64,000 nt of DNA from Closterium sp. Naga37s-1 (taxonomy: Eukaryota > Streptophyta > Zygnematophyceae > Desmidiales > Closteriaceae). Each line of letters begins with the position of its first letter. Within the stretch, counting starts at the first letter, position 1. A program made the position numbers and the translations under genes. Below the pieces are notes generated by a model, which was given only the letters and a program-made list of their open reading frames with translations, had not been told where the DNA came from and searched no databases. Positions 51,287 through 62,464 of the stretch are shown in pieces. The stretch is taken from positions 2,898,501-2,962,500 of the forward strand of contig CANJKZ010000724.1 of the NCBI GenBank assembly GCA_947471745.1, read 5' to 3'.

Positions 51287-54200
51287 ATGGCTCCTAAAAA
51301 AAATGCTACTGCATACTCTCCGGGCCTAATACCACCAGAAATGACTAATATGTCATCTGTGGTGACCTCCGTCAGCACCGCTCTCTTTGATCAGCTCGTC
51401 TCATGCATCAACGCTCTTGAAAGCCATCAAGCAATGAGCATTGATGGCTCAAGCTACGCAAGAAGATTTGCTGGACTTCCTCTTCCTGAAAAGACCGTCG
51501 CGTCAACTCCGAGAGATCTTTCACCTTTGACAACCGTCAAGCTTCAGCTCCTACGCAAGACAGTCAACATCGCGCAAAGTCAGAAGCAATTGCAACAATG
51601 CAAACAAAATTCGTATTAACATCAAATCTGAAAACTTCAACGCCCTTTGACGGAAAATATTTCTACACGTGGAGCTTTGAATTTGAGCCCCTCGCAACGA
51701 TCGCACAGATCTTGATGTACTACGACGAGAGCTTACATTTTCCGTCGGAAGGAACCATCCAGGAGAAGCACCAGTATTACCACGAATCACTTCTCGCGTA
51801 CACCGCTCTTCTCCGAAACCTCTCTCCTACTGAGCAGCTCGGCATCCGCTCCTACAATTGGAGTGTGCTCCTGCGCAATTCACACATGGCAACAGATCTA
51901 GTTACCATGAGTCGCCTGCTCAGTCAACTGACATCAGTCAAAATGCAACAAAGAGATAAGGCGGGTCCCTTGATCAACCAGTGCCGCAATCTGCGCAACC
52001 ACAACAAGAATTGCGGCGGAACCGTCCCTTGCGACATGTTCGTCTCGATGGTTCTCTCCGGACTTGGACCCGATTGCCGCCAGTGCCAGTCGTTGCTTCG
52101 CGCTTGAGCAACTATTTCCGAGTCCGCCCTTTGCGCCACACCTCTCTTTGAGCAGAAGGAGATCGACCTATACAATCACAAGACAACAAGCGGAAAAGGT
52201 TAGTGTTCTTCACTAGAGCAAAAGAAGCGGAGCAGCACGGAAAGAAGGGGAGCTTCTGCAAGTAGTGCAAGAAACCGGGTCACACCATAGACCGGTGCTA
52301 CAAACGAAAGGCTAGTGACAAAAGGCGCAACAACTCGTCCGGTCAATAGCTTGTGGCCCCCTCCGCAATTCCAGTCACGACGGCGACTATGTCGCCACCT
52401 TCTTTCGCAAGCACATCGGAAACTCCTGCACGCATTTCGTCCAACGATAAGGGCAAGGGATCAGTCATAAGCTGCATGGCGCATTGCAGAGTCATTCGCT
52501 ACTACGATGGGGTCGAATACCCAACGATCGCACCTTATCCTCCAATCACGTCAACTTCTGGGGCGAAATATCAGATTTCTTACCTGAATTCGAACTCCCA
52601 CTGATTACACCAGAGTCTCCTCGCATCTTCCCCGCAAGAAACTACATCAACCTCTCACCGTACTCTAGAGACTTTGACCGCATCATCACTCCAAAGATTG
52701 TCAGCATCGCGTGTCAGATTGGCGAGAACTTCAACACTTGGTATCTTGACAGTTGCTGCGGGCAACACATGGTGGGAAAACCAACATTCATAAGTAAATC
52801 AAGGCGCATGCGGCGACCATGCAAAATCACCGTCGCCAACAACAACCGTCTAAAAGCATACGACATTGGACAAATTTACCTTGAAGCTATGGACACCCGC
52901 TTTACCATCCACATCGGAGACGTGTTGGTTGTTCCCGATCTGCAGTACAACCTGCTCTCGTCAGTACAATTCATGAAATGCGGAGTCGACATTCGAAGCA
53001 ACTGCAAGGAGCAAAGCTTCGAATTGTTCTATAAGTGTACTTACATCGGGAAAGCAATTGACAACAATGGAGTATTCGTCCTGAACTTCCCTTCACTCAC
53101 GAGCATCAAGGAGTAGTAGAACGGACAAACATGAGTCTTGCCACAAGGATGAGGGCCCTGATGAAGCAATCGGCCATCCCTACCAAGTTTTGGCCCGTTG
53201 CGATGAACCACGTTGTTCGGCTGCACAACTTGCTATCCTCCTGAAGCCTCGAGAACAACACCTCTCCCTACAAAGCTTGGACGGGCAAAAAGTCAGACAC
53301 GCGTCTGCTTTGGGTGTTTGGCTGCATGGAATAGTACAGGCCACCACACACAGCAAGGACCGGAAACTTTGATGATCGGGCACGCTGGGGCGTTCACCTC
53401 AGGATTGAAAAGGAATACAAGGCATGGATCGTGCTGGACTACGCGACACACGAAGTGACGAAATCACGTGACTGCATCTTCTACGAAAAGCTGACTGTGC
53501 CACTGTTCAAGGAACACCACGAATCTGACAAGGCATCGAAAAGGGTTTTCGTGGGGCACCGCAACTTCGCCATGTCACACGATGAGGCAGATCTGGCAGA
53601 GGATGCAGAAGTGATGGACGTCACACAAATTGACCCCGCTCCCAATATACCCCTTACAAGCCCATTCAAGACTCCAACATACATACATGTTTCACAATTT
53701 GATCCCGACGATACGACCCGTGAAGCCCAAGACTACAACAGTGAAGCACGCCAATCTCCGGATGCTGAAGTTACCAGCCTCCATGACTACGACCGCCTCC
53801 ACTACGAAAAGACCAACGAAACCGGCCTCCGCATCCTTGGACTCGCGGTCGCAGTTCGCCACACCTCACCCAAGGAGCCCACCACCGTGTGCCAGGCCCA
53901 GTCCGGGCAGCGAGAAATGGAAGGCAGCCATGGCGGCAGAAGTAGCAGCACTGAAGCACCGCGGGACGTGGAAGCTCTTTCCTCGATCATCTGCAAAGGG
54001 GAGAAAAATTCTCACTGGAAAATGGGTCTTCAGGATCAAAACCCTTGCAGATGGCTCCATCAACAAATACAAAGCAAGATGGGTAGTGCACGGCTTCGAG
54101 CAAACTCACATGGTGGACTACGACCAGACCTTCGCGCCCGTCGGACGAACACCTCCGTCCGCATTCTCATCTGTATCGCAGCTGTCAAGCAGCGACCACT

Positions 54201-55438
54201 CCGACAAATAGATGTCGAAAGTGCATTCCTATACAAACCTATCGACGCCATCATCTTCGTCGAACAGCCACACGCGCTTGAAGAAAGCGACGGCGCCGTC
54301 TCCCTCCTCCAGAAATCTCTCAATGGCATCAAGGACGCACCTCGTCTATGCCAGCAGTACCTACACAACGTTCTAACAGAGCTCAGATTCGTTCAGTTGC
54401 CGCACGACCAAGGGATGTACCAGAGGGAATCGCGCCGCAAATTCATTCTTTTAGTTGCCTACGTCGACCTACTATACACCGGCGACGATGCGGAGCTACT
54501 TGACCACTTTGAGGACGAGATCAAGGAGAAGCTAGAAGTGACGAGTAATCATAACGTCACACAATTTCTGGGTCTTAACATCACCAAGTCTGCCTCCTCC
54601 ATCCACCTCTCCGCCGCGAAGTATGCGGAAACGCTCGCGATGAATTCGCCATCGCTCCAATCAACCTCACCACCCCCTTTCGCACTCCTCCTCCTAATCA
54701 CGAACCTGATACCACGGCGCTCTCCATCGAAGACCATCGGCTCTATCAGCAGCAGCTGAGGTGTCTCCTGTTCGCCGCCGTCACGTGCCGGCCGGATCTC
54801 TCTTACGTCACAAGCCAGCTCGCATAGTACTTGAAGCGACCTGAGGGGGAGAATCTACTGGACCTTCGTCGAGCACTCCAATACTTCATCTCCACCCCTG
54901 ACGTCGGACTCACCTACGAAGCAAACTTAACTGCTACCCTGCGGCTTCACGGCTACGTAGACGCAGACCATGAGGGAGACATTGACAACAGACGCTCCTG
55001 CACAGGCTTCATTTTTCAACTCCAACCTGCTAGATCTATCTCTTGGAACTCTCAAAAGTAGGAGCTCGTCGCTCTTTCATTAGTCAAAGCAGGGTTCATC
55101 GCCGTCAGCGCAGCAGTTCGCGAAAAACTGTACCTGATGGAGCTTCTGTAGGAAGCAAAAGTGACGATGAACGGGCACCCCATGTTACTCTACGACAATC
55201 AGAGCGCGATCAAGATCGCGAACAAGCCCGGATTCGTGAACCGCACGAAGCACATCGCACTCCGTTTCTTCTTCGTCAAGGGCGAAATCGACAAGGGCAA
55301 GGTCAAACTCACGTACTTCCGAACCGGGGACATGGCAGCAGATTTCTCGACCAAGAAGTTGCCACGTCAGAAGTTTCAGCACTGCCCCAACCTCTGCGGG
55401 ATCTCGAAGAAATCCCGCGCGGCTCACCTTCAGGAATG
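51287..55438 (+). pseudogene. Copia-5 gag-pol remnant
   Basis: Gag (MAPKKNATAYSPG at 51287; MSRLLSQLTSVKMQQRDK near 51910; zinc knuckle with a stop inside it at about 52266), protease region with LDSCCGQHMVG near 52750 and GDVLVVPDLQYNLLSS. A deletion then joins this directly to integrase LPFTHEHQGVVERTN near 53090, removing the HHCC zinc site and the first two catalytic Asp. RT is frameshifted near 53920 and 54640 and has lost one Asp of its active site (VAYVDLLYTGDD). RNase H is broken by stops at 54825, 55059 and 55149. Non-functional, but a useful reference for reading Copia-4. Confidence 0.88.
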
Positions 55439-55446
55439 AAGGGGAG

Positions 55447-55834
55447 AGTTAAAATAACCGAAAGGTTATTATAACATTCCCGAAGGTTCTCTCCTAGCGC
55501 GCCACTTCATAGCGAAGATGTGCCACTGTACAAGTATCGCGATATGCTCGTATAGAGCACGAGGCAGCTCGAGAGACACCCAAAGGTCAACAGTCGTGAC
55601 TGTTGACCGACCGACAACTGTATCGGAGGTTACGCGATGCAACCAGGTAACCGTCGAGTAGGTAATAGTTGCAGTTACTATAGCTATGCAATACAGTAAA
55701 ATAAGGGAATGTACACCTCAAAGTACATGGCTAGCTAGATTTCTATTTAAACTCTTTTGTAATCATATCTTAATCATCTTATTCTCTTTCAATCATTATT
55801 AACAAGGTCACTCCAGAGACTTTATTGTCTTCCT
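55447..55834 (+). repeat. Copia-5 3' LTR, left part
   Basis: Starts AGTTAAAATAACC (altered from TGTTGGAATAACC) and matches 41800–42190 with many substitutions. Interrupted at 55834 by the Copia-6 LTR. TTCCT at 55830–55834 is the expected left target duplication of Copia-6; its partner would be right of the window. Confidence 0.85.
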
Positions 55835-55963
55835 TGTCAAATGTTATATCTGCTACAATTGGTTTAGGCTGTAGTGGGGTAGTTACTATGGGGTACAGTA
55901 AGTTAGGGTTTCCTACTTGTACCCAACTCGTTTCTAGTTCATTCACTCTTGTTCATTCTGACA
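55835..55963 (+). repeat. Copia-6 5' LTR (129 bp)
   Basis: TGTCAAATGTTATATC...CATTCTGACA with the TGTAGTGGGGTAG box and ACTTGTACCCAACTCG motif typical of family A LTRs here. Followed by a TGGTATCA primer-binding site. Confidence 0.9.
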
Positions 55964-56199
55964 TGGTATCACGAGCCTAGGTTGCCACCTAGGACCGCTT
56001 ACTACTACGGGCCCACTATTCCGCTAGAAGCGCCCTCGTGCGCCCTACCTTACGAGTGCCCTCGTGCGCCTTTCTCTGCTCGTGCGCCCTCGTGCGCCTT
56101 TTTTCTGCTAGTGCGCCCTCGCGCGCCCCGCCCTTCGTTCTGCCCGCGTGCCGTCCTGCAGCCCTCGCACTGCCTCCTGCTGCCCTAGGCCAGTGCGAC

Positions 56200-57090
56200 A
56201 CCCCTGCAAGCTAGTAAGGCCCTCGAGCCGCCCCTGCAGGTCCGTCAGGCCCCCGAGCCGCCTCTGCAGACCCGTCAGGCCCCCAAGCCGCCTCTGCAGG
56301 CCCGTCAGGCCCGAGAGCCGCCCCTGCAGGCCCGTCAGGCCTGCGCGCAGCCTCTGCCCGACCGCGCGCCGCCCCTGCAGGCCCTCACCGCCCGCACGCA
56401 GCCTCTACAGGCCCGTCAGGCCAGCGCGCGACCCCGTCAGGTCGCTGTCGCGGCCCCGTCAGGTCGTAGTCGCGGCCCCGCCTTGTCGCTGACGCGGAAG
56501 CGGCCCCGCCCTGCAGTGACGCGGCCGCGCCCTACTGCTGACGCGGCCGCGCCCTGCTACTGACGCGGCCGCGCCCAGCTGCCCGCCACGTCGCCCTGCC
56601 CGCCACGTCGCCCTGCCCGCCGGCGTCGCCCCTGCCCGCCGCGTTGCCCTGCCCGCGGCATCGCCCCTGCCCGCGACGTCGCCCCTGCCCGCCGCGTCGC
56701 CCTACCCGCCGCGTCGCCCCTGCCCGCCGCGTCGCCCCTGCCCACCGCGTCGCCTTGCCCGCCGCGTCGCCCCTGCCCGCCGCGTCACCCTGACCTACCC
56801 CGCGCCTGGCCCCTGGAGCAGCCGCCCCTGCAGCAGCCGCCCCTGGCCCCTGGAGCAGCCGCCCCTGCAGCAGCCGCCCCTGGCGCCTGGAGCAGCCGCC
56901 ACTACAGCAGCCGCCCCTGGCCCCTGGAGCAGCCGCACCTGCAGCCGCCCCTGGCCTCTGGAGTGGCCGCCCCTGCAGCAGCCGCCCCTGCCACTGGAGC
57001 AGCCGCCACTGCAGGAGCCGCCCCTGGTCCCTGGAGCAGCCGCCCCTGGAGCAGCCGCCCCTGGAGCAGCCGCCCCTGCAGCAGCGACCG
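56200..57090 (+). repeat. Tandem-repeat leader of Copia-6
   Basis: Three blocks: a ~30-bp unit around GCAGGCCCGTCAGGCC at about 56200–56440, a 15–18-bp unit CCTGCCCGCCGCGTCGCC at about 56580–56790, and the CCTGGAGCAGCCGCCCCTGC unit at about 56800–57090. Open frames on both strands are low complexity and not called. Confidence 0.88.
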
Positions 57091-57325
57091 TCGCGGCCCT
57101 GTCCCTGCCCTGCACCAGCTGCCGTCGCGGCTCGGTCTCGCCCTGCAGCACCTGCCGCGGAGCTCCCTGCCGCGGTCGCGGCCCCACCCTGCCGCTGTAG
57201 CGGCCCCGCAGTCGCCTCCGTCGTGCGCCTTCCCTTCCCACCACTGGTGAGCACTGCCCTGCCCGTGCTGCTACTGTTGTTACAGCTGCTGCTACTGCTT
57301 CTCCTGCTGCTCCTGGCGTGGCCAT

Positions 57326-60120
57326 ATGCAGCTCCAGGGCCGTCCGCGTGTGTCCCTCACGCCCCAGCAGCTTCGTGAGTGGTACGCCAGTTGGGGTTGT
57401 CGGGGTGGCAGTAGTGGGAGTCGTCCTGGAGTGGGTAGTTCGGGAGTTTCTTGTAGTGGCCCGGTGCAGCAGCAGCGTCGTCTGAGCGAGACTCGTTCGC
57501 CCCAGCAGCTTTGTGAGTGGTACGCTCAGAGTAGAGGGTCGCTGGGTACTGCTCGCTGCCCGTACGTTATTAGCACGGGTGTCCGGACTGGTCAGCCTTG
57601 CGGGACGCCTGGTCACACAGAGTCTCGCTGCTTCGCCCGTCTGAGCGACGCTTGGCGTACAGAGTTTGGCGACGACGCTGAGCTCCCCGACTGGGTGGAG
57701 CTGCTTAGGCAGAGGGTAGATATCTTTGCTCTTGACTATGATGCTATTCTCACTGCAATTTATGCATTGTCTACTAGTGCCGAGGGGGCCTGTCACCTGT
57801 GTGTGCCGCCTGACCCCGGTATCCAGTCTGCTGCTCCAGGTGCCGGTGAGGCTGCCGCTCTAGATGCTAGTACGTCTGCTGCCCCAGGTCCTGGTGAGGC
57901 TGCTGCTCTAGGTGCAGGTGTGTCCGCTGCTTCAGGTGCTTGTGAGTCTACGCCTTCAGGTACTGCGTCTACGGAGGCACTGCACACCTTCACACTGGAC
58001 TCAGGTGCTTCTCGCTGTTTCTTTCGCGACCGCACTGCCCTAGAGCAGCTCCCTATACCGGTTGCTGTCTCCCTGGCTGACCCCTCCGGGGGTCCGGTCC
58101 TTGCGACCTCCACCACTGCCCTCCCTTGTCCTGCTGTCCCGTCCGGCACACTGTCGGGCCTTTACCTCCCCTCGTTCTCTACGAACTTGGTGGCGGGTTC
58201 CGCGCTCCAGGACGCGGGTGTTCACCAGTTCACCCCTGCCTACGAGCGTGTGACACACTGCACGTGTGCCCAGACGGGTCGTCACCTGGCTACCTTCACT
58301 CGGCAGCCGGGGTCGGACTTGTGCACACTGACCACTGAGTCCCCTCAGGTAGCGGCGTCTGCGTCTGCGTCAGGTCAGTTGTCCGCCCCCTGCTCGTGTC
58401 GCACCCTCTCACACCGGACGGTCCTCTGGCACCACCGCCTTGGTCACCCTTCGATGCAGCACCTTCGTGGCATGCACTCTCGTTTCCTCGTCTCTGGTCT
58501 GCCCAGGTCACTGCCTCCCCTGCCACCGTCCCCTGCCCTTCCTTGCCTTCCCTGTGTCGAGGGGCGGCAGCGTGCCACCCCTCACTCATTTGAGTTCCCC
58601 CCGACAGAGGCTCCTCTGCAGACCCTTCACATGGACGTGTGGGGCCCGGCCCGCGTCCGTGGACAGAGCGGAGAGCGCTACTTCCTGCTGGTAGTTGACG
58701 ACTACACGCGCTACACCACGGTCTTCCCCTTGCGCACCAAGGGAGAGGTCCCTGCTGTCTTGATCCCTTGGATCCGCGCTACTCGTCTCCAGCTGGAGAG
58801 GCACTTTCGCACGGACCTTCCCGTCCTGCGACTGCACTCTGACAGAGGTGGTGAGTTTTCCTCCGGCCTCTTGGAGACCTTCTGTTAGGGGGAGGGCATT
58901 CACCAGACGTTCACGCTTCCGGCCTCTCCGCAGCAGAATGGGGTTGCTGAGCGCCGCATTGGCTTAGTCATGGAGGTCGCTCGTACCTCCTTGATCCATG
59001 CGGCTGCCCCCCATTTTCTGTGGCCGTTTGCGGTCCGGTACGCCGCGCATCAGCTCAACCTCTGGCCCCGTGTCGCCGTTCCGGAGACCTCGCCGACACT
59101 GCGTTGGACGGGAGAGGTTGGCGATGCGTCCGTGTTCCGGGTCTGGGGTTCTCGTGCCTTTGTCCGCGATACGTCCGCGGACAAGCTCTCCTCCCGCGCC
59201 GTTCCCTGTGTCTTCCTGGGCTTTGTCCCTGACGCGCCTGGCTGGCAGTTTTACCACCCCACCTCGCGCCGTGTCTTCCCCTCTCAGGATGTCACGTTTG
59301 ACGAGTCGGTCCCCTTTTACCGTCTCTTCCCCTACCGCACTGCCCCGCTGCCCCCTCCGCCGCTCTTCCTCACGTCAGGTGCTGCTTCGGTAGACCCCCT
59401 GCCTCCTCAGGGTCCTGCTCCCTCAGGTGTTTCCCAGGTAGACCAGGTCGAGCCTGTCGAGGTAGCTGTCGACTCTGGTCCTGCGCGAGGTGCTGAGCGT
59501 GCTGAGCCTGAGCGTGCTGAACCTGGTGGTGCTGGGTCTTGGGGTACTGAGACTGGGGGTGCTGAGCCTGGGGGTGCGGAGACTGGGGGTGCTGAGCCTG
59601 GGGGTGCGGAGACTACGGATGCTGAGCCTGGGGGTGCTGAGCCTGGGGGTGCTGAAACTGGGGGTGCTGCGCCTTGGGGTACTGAGCCTGGGGGTGCGGA
59701 GCCTGGGGGTGCTGAGCCTGGAGGTCCTGAGCCTAGGGGTGCTGCGCCTGGGGGCGCTCTCTCTTCCCAGCAGCTGCGTGAGTGGTACTCTCGGTACTGT
59801 CGCCGCCGCCGTGGTACTGTGGGCGCTGGAGGTGCTACTGGAGCTGGAGCTGAGGATGCTGGGCCTACTGGAGTTGGTGTAGCTGCTGACCCTGGGGTTG
59901 GCGCTGGAGGTGCTGGAGCTACTGGTCCTGGAGGTGCTCGTACTAGCGGTACTGGAGCTGCTGGGACTGGGGGTGCTACTGGAGCCGCTGGAGGTGCTAC
60001 TGGTACTGCGGCTGGTGGTGCTGCAGGGGCTGGAGCTGGAGGTACTGACACTCGTCCTCCTGCAGGTACTAGAGCCGACGGTGTGGCTGGAGCTGGTGCT
60101 ACTGGGGGTACTGGAGTTGG
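57326..60120 (+). pseudogene. Copia-6 gag C-terminus, protease and integrase
   Basis: Open from about 57326 (TPQQLREWYASWG, then SPQQLCEWYAQSRG) through an atypical Cys/His cluster, protease DSGASRCFF (near 57999), GAG-pre-integrase HHRLGHPS and CLPCVEGRQR, and integrase MDVWGP and HSDRGGEFSS. TAG at 58886–58888 replaces Gln (Copia-3 has CAG). The same frame continues with QQNGVAERR, the integrase C-terminus and the PGGAE-type linker, which contains SSQQLREWYSRYCRR near 59763. It is cut at 60120 by NA-2. Only the one stop breaks this part apart from the missing gag N-terminus. Confidence 0.88.
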
Positions 60121-60361
60121 TGTCGCGATATATATTTTATATATGTTTATAACTGCCTGTAGCTTTAGCTTTAGTGTAGTTATGCCTTCTTGTTGTTGGT
60201 GGTGCACCGTTGCTATTTGCTATATGTACCTTGTGTGCTATAATGAAACCAATCATTCTCGATTCTCCCTTGGCACAACTCCCTCGATACCCGCTTGGCC
60301 TAGGCTTCTAAGCCTAGGCCCTTAGTTAAACCCGGTTACCAGCTCAGATCGTATTGTAACA
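60121..60361 (+). repeat. NA-2 5' LTR (241 bp)
   Basis: TGTCGCGATATATATTTT...GTATTGTAACA; direct repeat of 62223–62464. PBS TGGTAACAGAGCG follows. Confidence 0.93.
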
Positions 60362-61139
60362 TGGTAACAGAGCGTAGTTCCTTCTAGGACCTGCGATTTT
60401 AATGGGCCCACCCATTCGCGGCACGGCGCTCGCTGCGACGGGCGCGGCGGCGAGCTGGCCGCGTTTCCCTCGTCGCCAGCCCGTCGTTTATTTTTCCCTC
60501 GTCGCCTGCCCGTCGCCAGCCCGTTGCGTTTTCCCCCGTCGCCAGCCCGTCGCATTTCCCCCGTCGCCAGCCCGTCGCGTTTCCCTCGTCGTCAGCCCGT
60601 CGCGTTTCCCCCCCGTCACCACCTCTGCCCGCGCCTACGCCTGCTGCCGAGTTTGCGCGAGAGTGGGGAAGGGGGGGGGGGGGCGGCATCGGGAATGAAG
60701 GGGACGGCGTCCGTGGCGGTCGTCGCGGCCCTTCCCCCCCCGTCCCGTTTTCTTCCCTCCCGTCGCCTCGCTCCGCCCGTCGCATTCCCCCGGCCCCCCT
60801 GCCCGTCACCCACCCCGTCGCGACTGTTCGCGTGTGCAGCGGCGGTCGCTGTGGGTGGGAGAGGGAGGAGGGGAAGGGATTGGCGGCGGAACGCTGTGGG
60901 GGGGAGTAGAAAAGGGGGAAGGGAGTGGCGGCGGAATGCTGTGGGGGAGAGAGAGGAAAAGGGGGAAGGGAGTGGCGGGAGTGGCGGGGGTGATGGGAGT
61001 GGCGGGAGAAGCTTCTTCTACGCCGCGACCCGCACCTTGCACCCCATCCGTACCACCACCAGTGGACCCAAATACCCCGCCCGTTCCAGTCCCCCGTCCC
61101 GCCCAGCGCGCATCACCTGCCATCGGACCCGCCAGCCGC

Positions 61140-61780
61140 GAGCACCAGCACCAGCACCGACGCCAGTCACCAGCGCCAGCACCGGAACCAGCGCCGTCAC
61201 GCCAGCACCAGGCCCCAGCACCAGGGCTAGCACCAGAACCAGCGCCGTCACGCCAGCACCAGGCACCAGCACCAGCTCCAGGGCCAGCCGCCAGCACCAG
61301 CACCAGCTCCAGGGCCAGCCGCCAGCACCAACACCAGCTCCAGGGCCAGCCGCCAGCACCAGCACCAGCTCCAGGGCCAGCACCAGCTCCAGGGCCAGCC
61401 GCCAGCACCAGCACCAGCTCGAGGGCCAGCCGCCAGCACCAGCACCAGCTCCAGGGCCAGCCGCCAGCACCAGCACCAGCACCAGCACCAGGGCCAGCCG
61501 CCAGCACCAGGACCAGCACCAGGGCCAGCCGCCAGCGCCAGCCGCCAGCACCAGGAACCAGCCCCAGCGCCAGCCGCCAGCACCAGGAACCAGCCCCAGC
61601 GCCAGCCGCCAGCACCAGGAACCAGCCCCAGCGCCAGCCGCCAGTACCAGGAACCAGCCCCAGCGCCAGCCGCCAGTACCAGGAACCAGCCCCAGCGCCA
61701 GCCGCCAGCTCCAGGAACCAGCCCCAGCGCCAGCCGCCAGCACCAGGAACCAGCCCCAGCGCAGCCGCCAGCACCAGAGG
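61140..61780 (+). repeat. Tandem repeats in NA-2 interior
   Basis: A ~30-bp unit CAGCACCAGCTCCAGGGCCAGCCGC occupies about 61260–61500, and a ~30-bp unit CAGGAACCAGCCCCAGCGCC occurs seven or eight times at about 61550–61770. Open frames of 230–420 codons on both strands are translations of these repeats and have no domain; they are rejected as genes. Confidence 0.88.
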
Positions 61781-61828
61781 GGTTGAGTGGCGGGTAAAGG
61801 GGTGGAAGAAGTAAGTCGGGCATTTGCA

Positions 61829-62115
61829 GCCGTTGCCTGTAGCAGGCACGCCCCCGGAGGTGCTGAGCGGTGCTGTCCAGCTGCTCGTTGCAGCCACAGC
61901 GCCTGCTCTCACGCCCACCTGCCGGGTCCTGCACCTGTTGCTGCTGCATCTGCCGTGGCTGAGGTCACTGTGGCTCTATCTGCCATCACTGCATCTGCTG
62001 CCTGTAGCAGGCACGCCCCCGGAGGTGCTGAGCCGCGCTGTCCAGCTGCTCGTTGTAGCCACGGCGCTTGCTCTCACGCCCACCTCTCGGGTCCTGCACT
62101 TGCCGTTGTTGCATT
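61829..62115 (+). repeat. Direct duplication of ~115 bp in NA-2
   Basis: The segment beginning GCCTGTAGCAGGCACGCCCC at about 61829 recurs at about 61999 with a few substitutions, spacing about 170 bp. The start contains a short inverted repeat (GCCTG...CAGGC). Confidence 0.8.
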
Positions 62116-62222
62116 TAACATGGTTGATCTGTGTTGCTGTTTCCCCTGCTTCTTCTACCTCTTGCCCAAGTTCCGGGGGTGTGACTTGCTATAGTTATGT
62201 GCTGCAGGGAGTTAAGGGGGTG

Positions 62223-62464
62223 TGTCGCGATATATATTTTATATATGTTTATAACTGCCTGTAGCTTTAGCTTTAGTGTAGTTATGCCTTCTTGTTGTTG
62301 GTGGTGCACCGTTGCTATTTTGCTATATGTACCTTGTGTGCTATAGTGAAACCAATCATTCTCGATTCTCCCTTGGCACAACTCCCTCGATACCCGCTTG
62401 GCCTAGGCTTCTAAGCCTAGGCCCTTAGTTAAACCCGGTTAACAGCTCAGATTGTATTGTAACA
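62223..62464 (+). repeat. NA-2 3' LTR (242 bp)
   Basis: Direct repeat of 60121–60361 with one extra T and about three substitutions; followed by GTTGG. Confidence 0.93.

Larger units (their letters stand above)
51128..55834 (+). mobile_element. Copia-5: decayed second-family copia element, main part
   Basis: Remainder of the element whose 5' LTR starts at 41788. It holds the end of the 5' LTR to 51173, PBS TGGTATCAGAGC at 51174, internal region 51287–55438, PPT GAATGAAGGGGAG and a 3' LTR from 55447, itself cut at 55834 by Copia-6. It is the oldest layer of the nest: both LTRs are interrupted by later insertions, and its genes are the most damaged. Its true right end lies beyond the window. 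Confidence 0.88.
60121..62464 (+). mobile_element. NA-2: non-autonomous LTR element nested in Copia-6 linker
   Basis: A 2344-bp element with LTRs 60121–60361 (241 bp) and 62223–62464 (242 bp), about four differences by eye. A perfect 5-bp duplication GTTGG lies at 60116–60120 and 62465–62469. PBS TGGTAACAGAGCG at 60362 and a short G-rich tract before the 3' LTR. There is no gag or pol. The LTR (TGTCGCGATATATA...) is unlike the others here, so this is a third lineage. Interior features are GC-rich repeats and a duplicated ~115-bp segment. Confidence 0.93.

Noticed and set aside
60524..61786. 420-codon frame (plus) and 370-codon frame (minus, 60806–61918) in NA-2
   Set aside because: Both are low-complexity products of tandem repeats with no domain, in an element without other genes; GC-rich repeats lack stop codons by composition.
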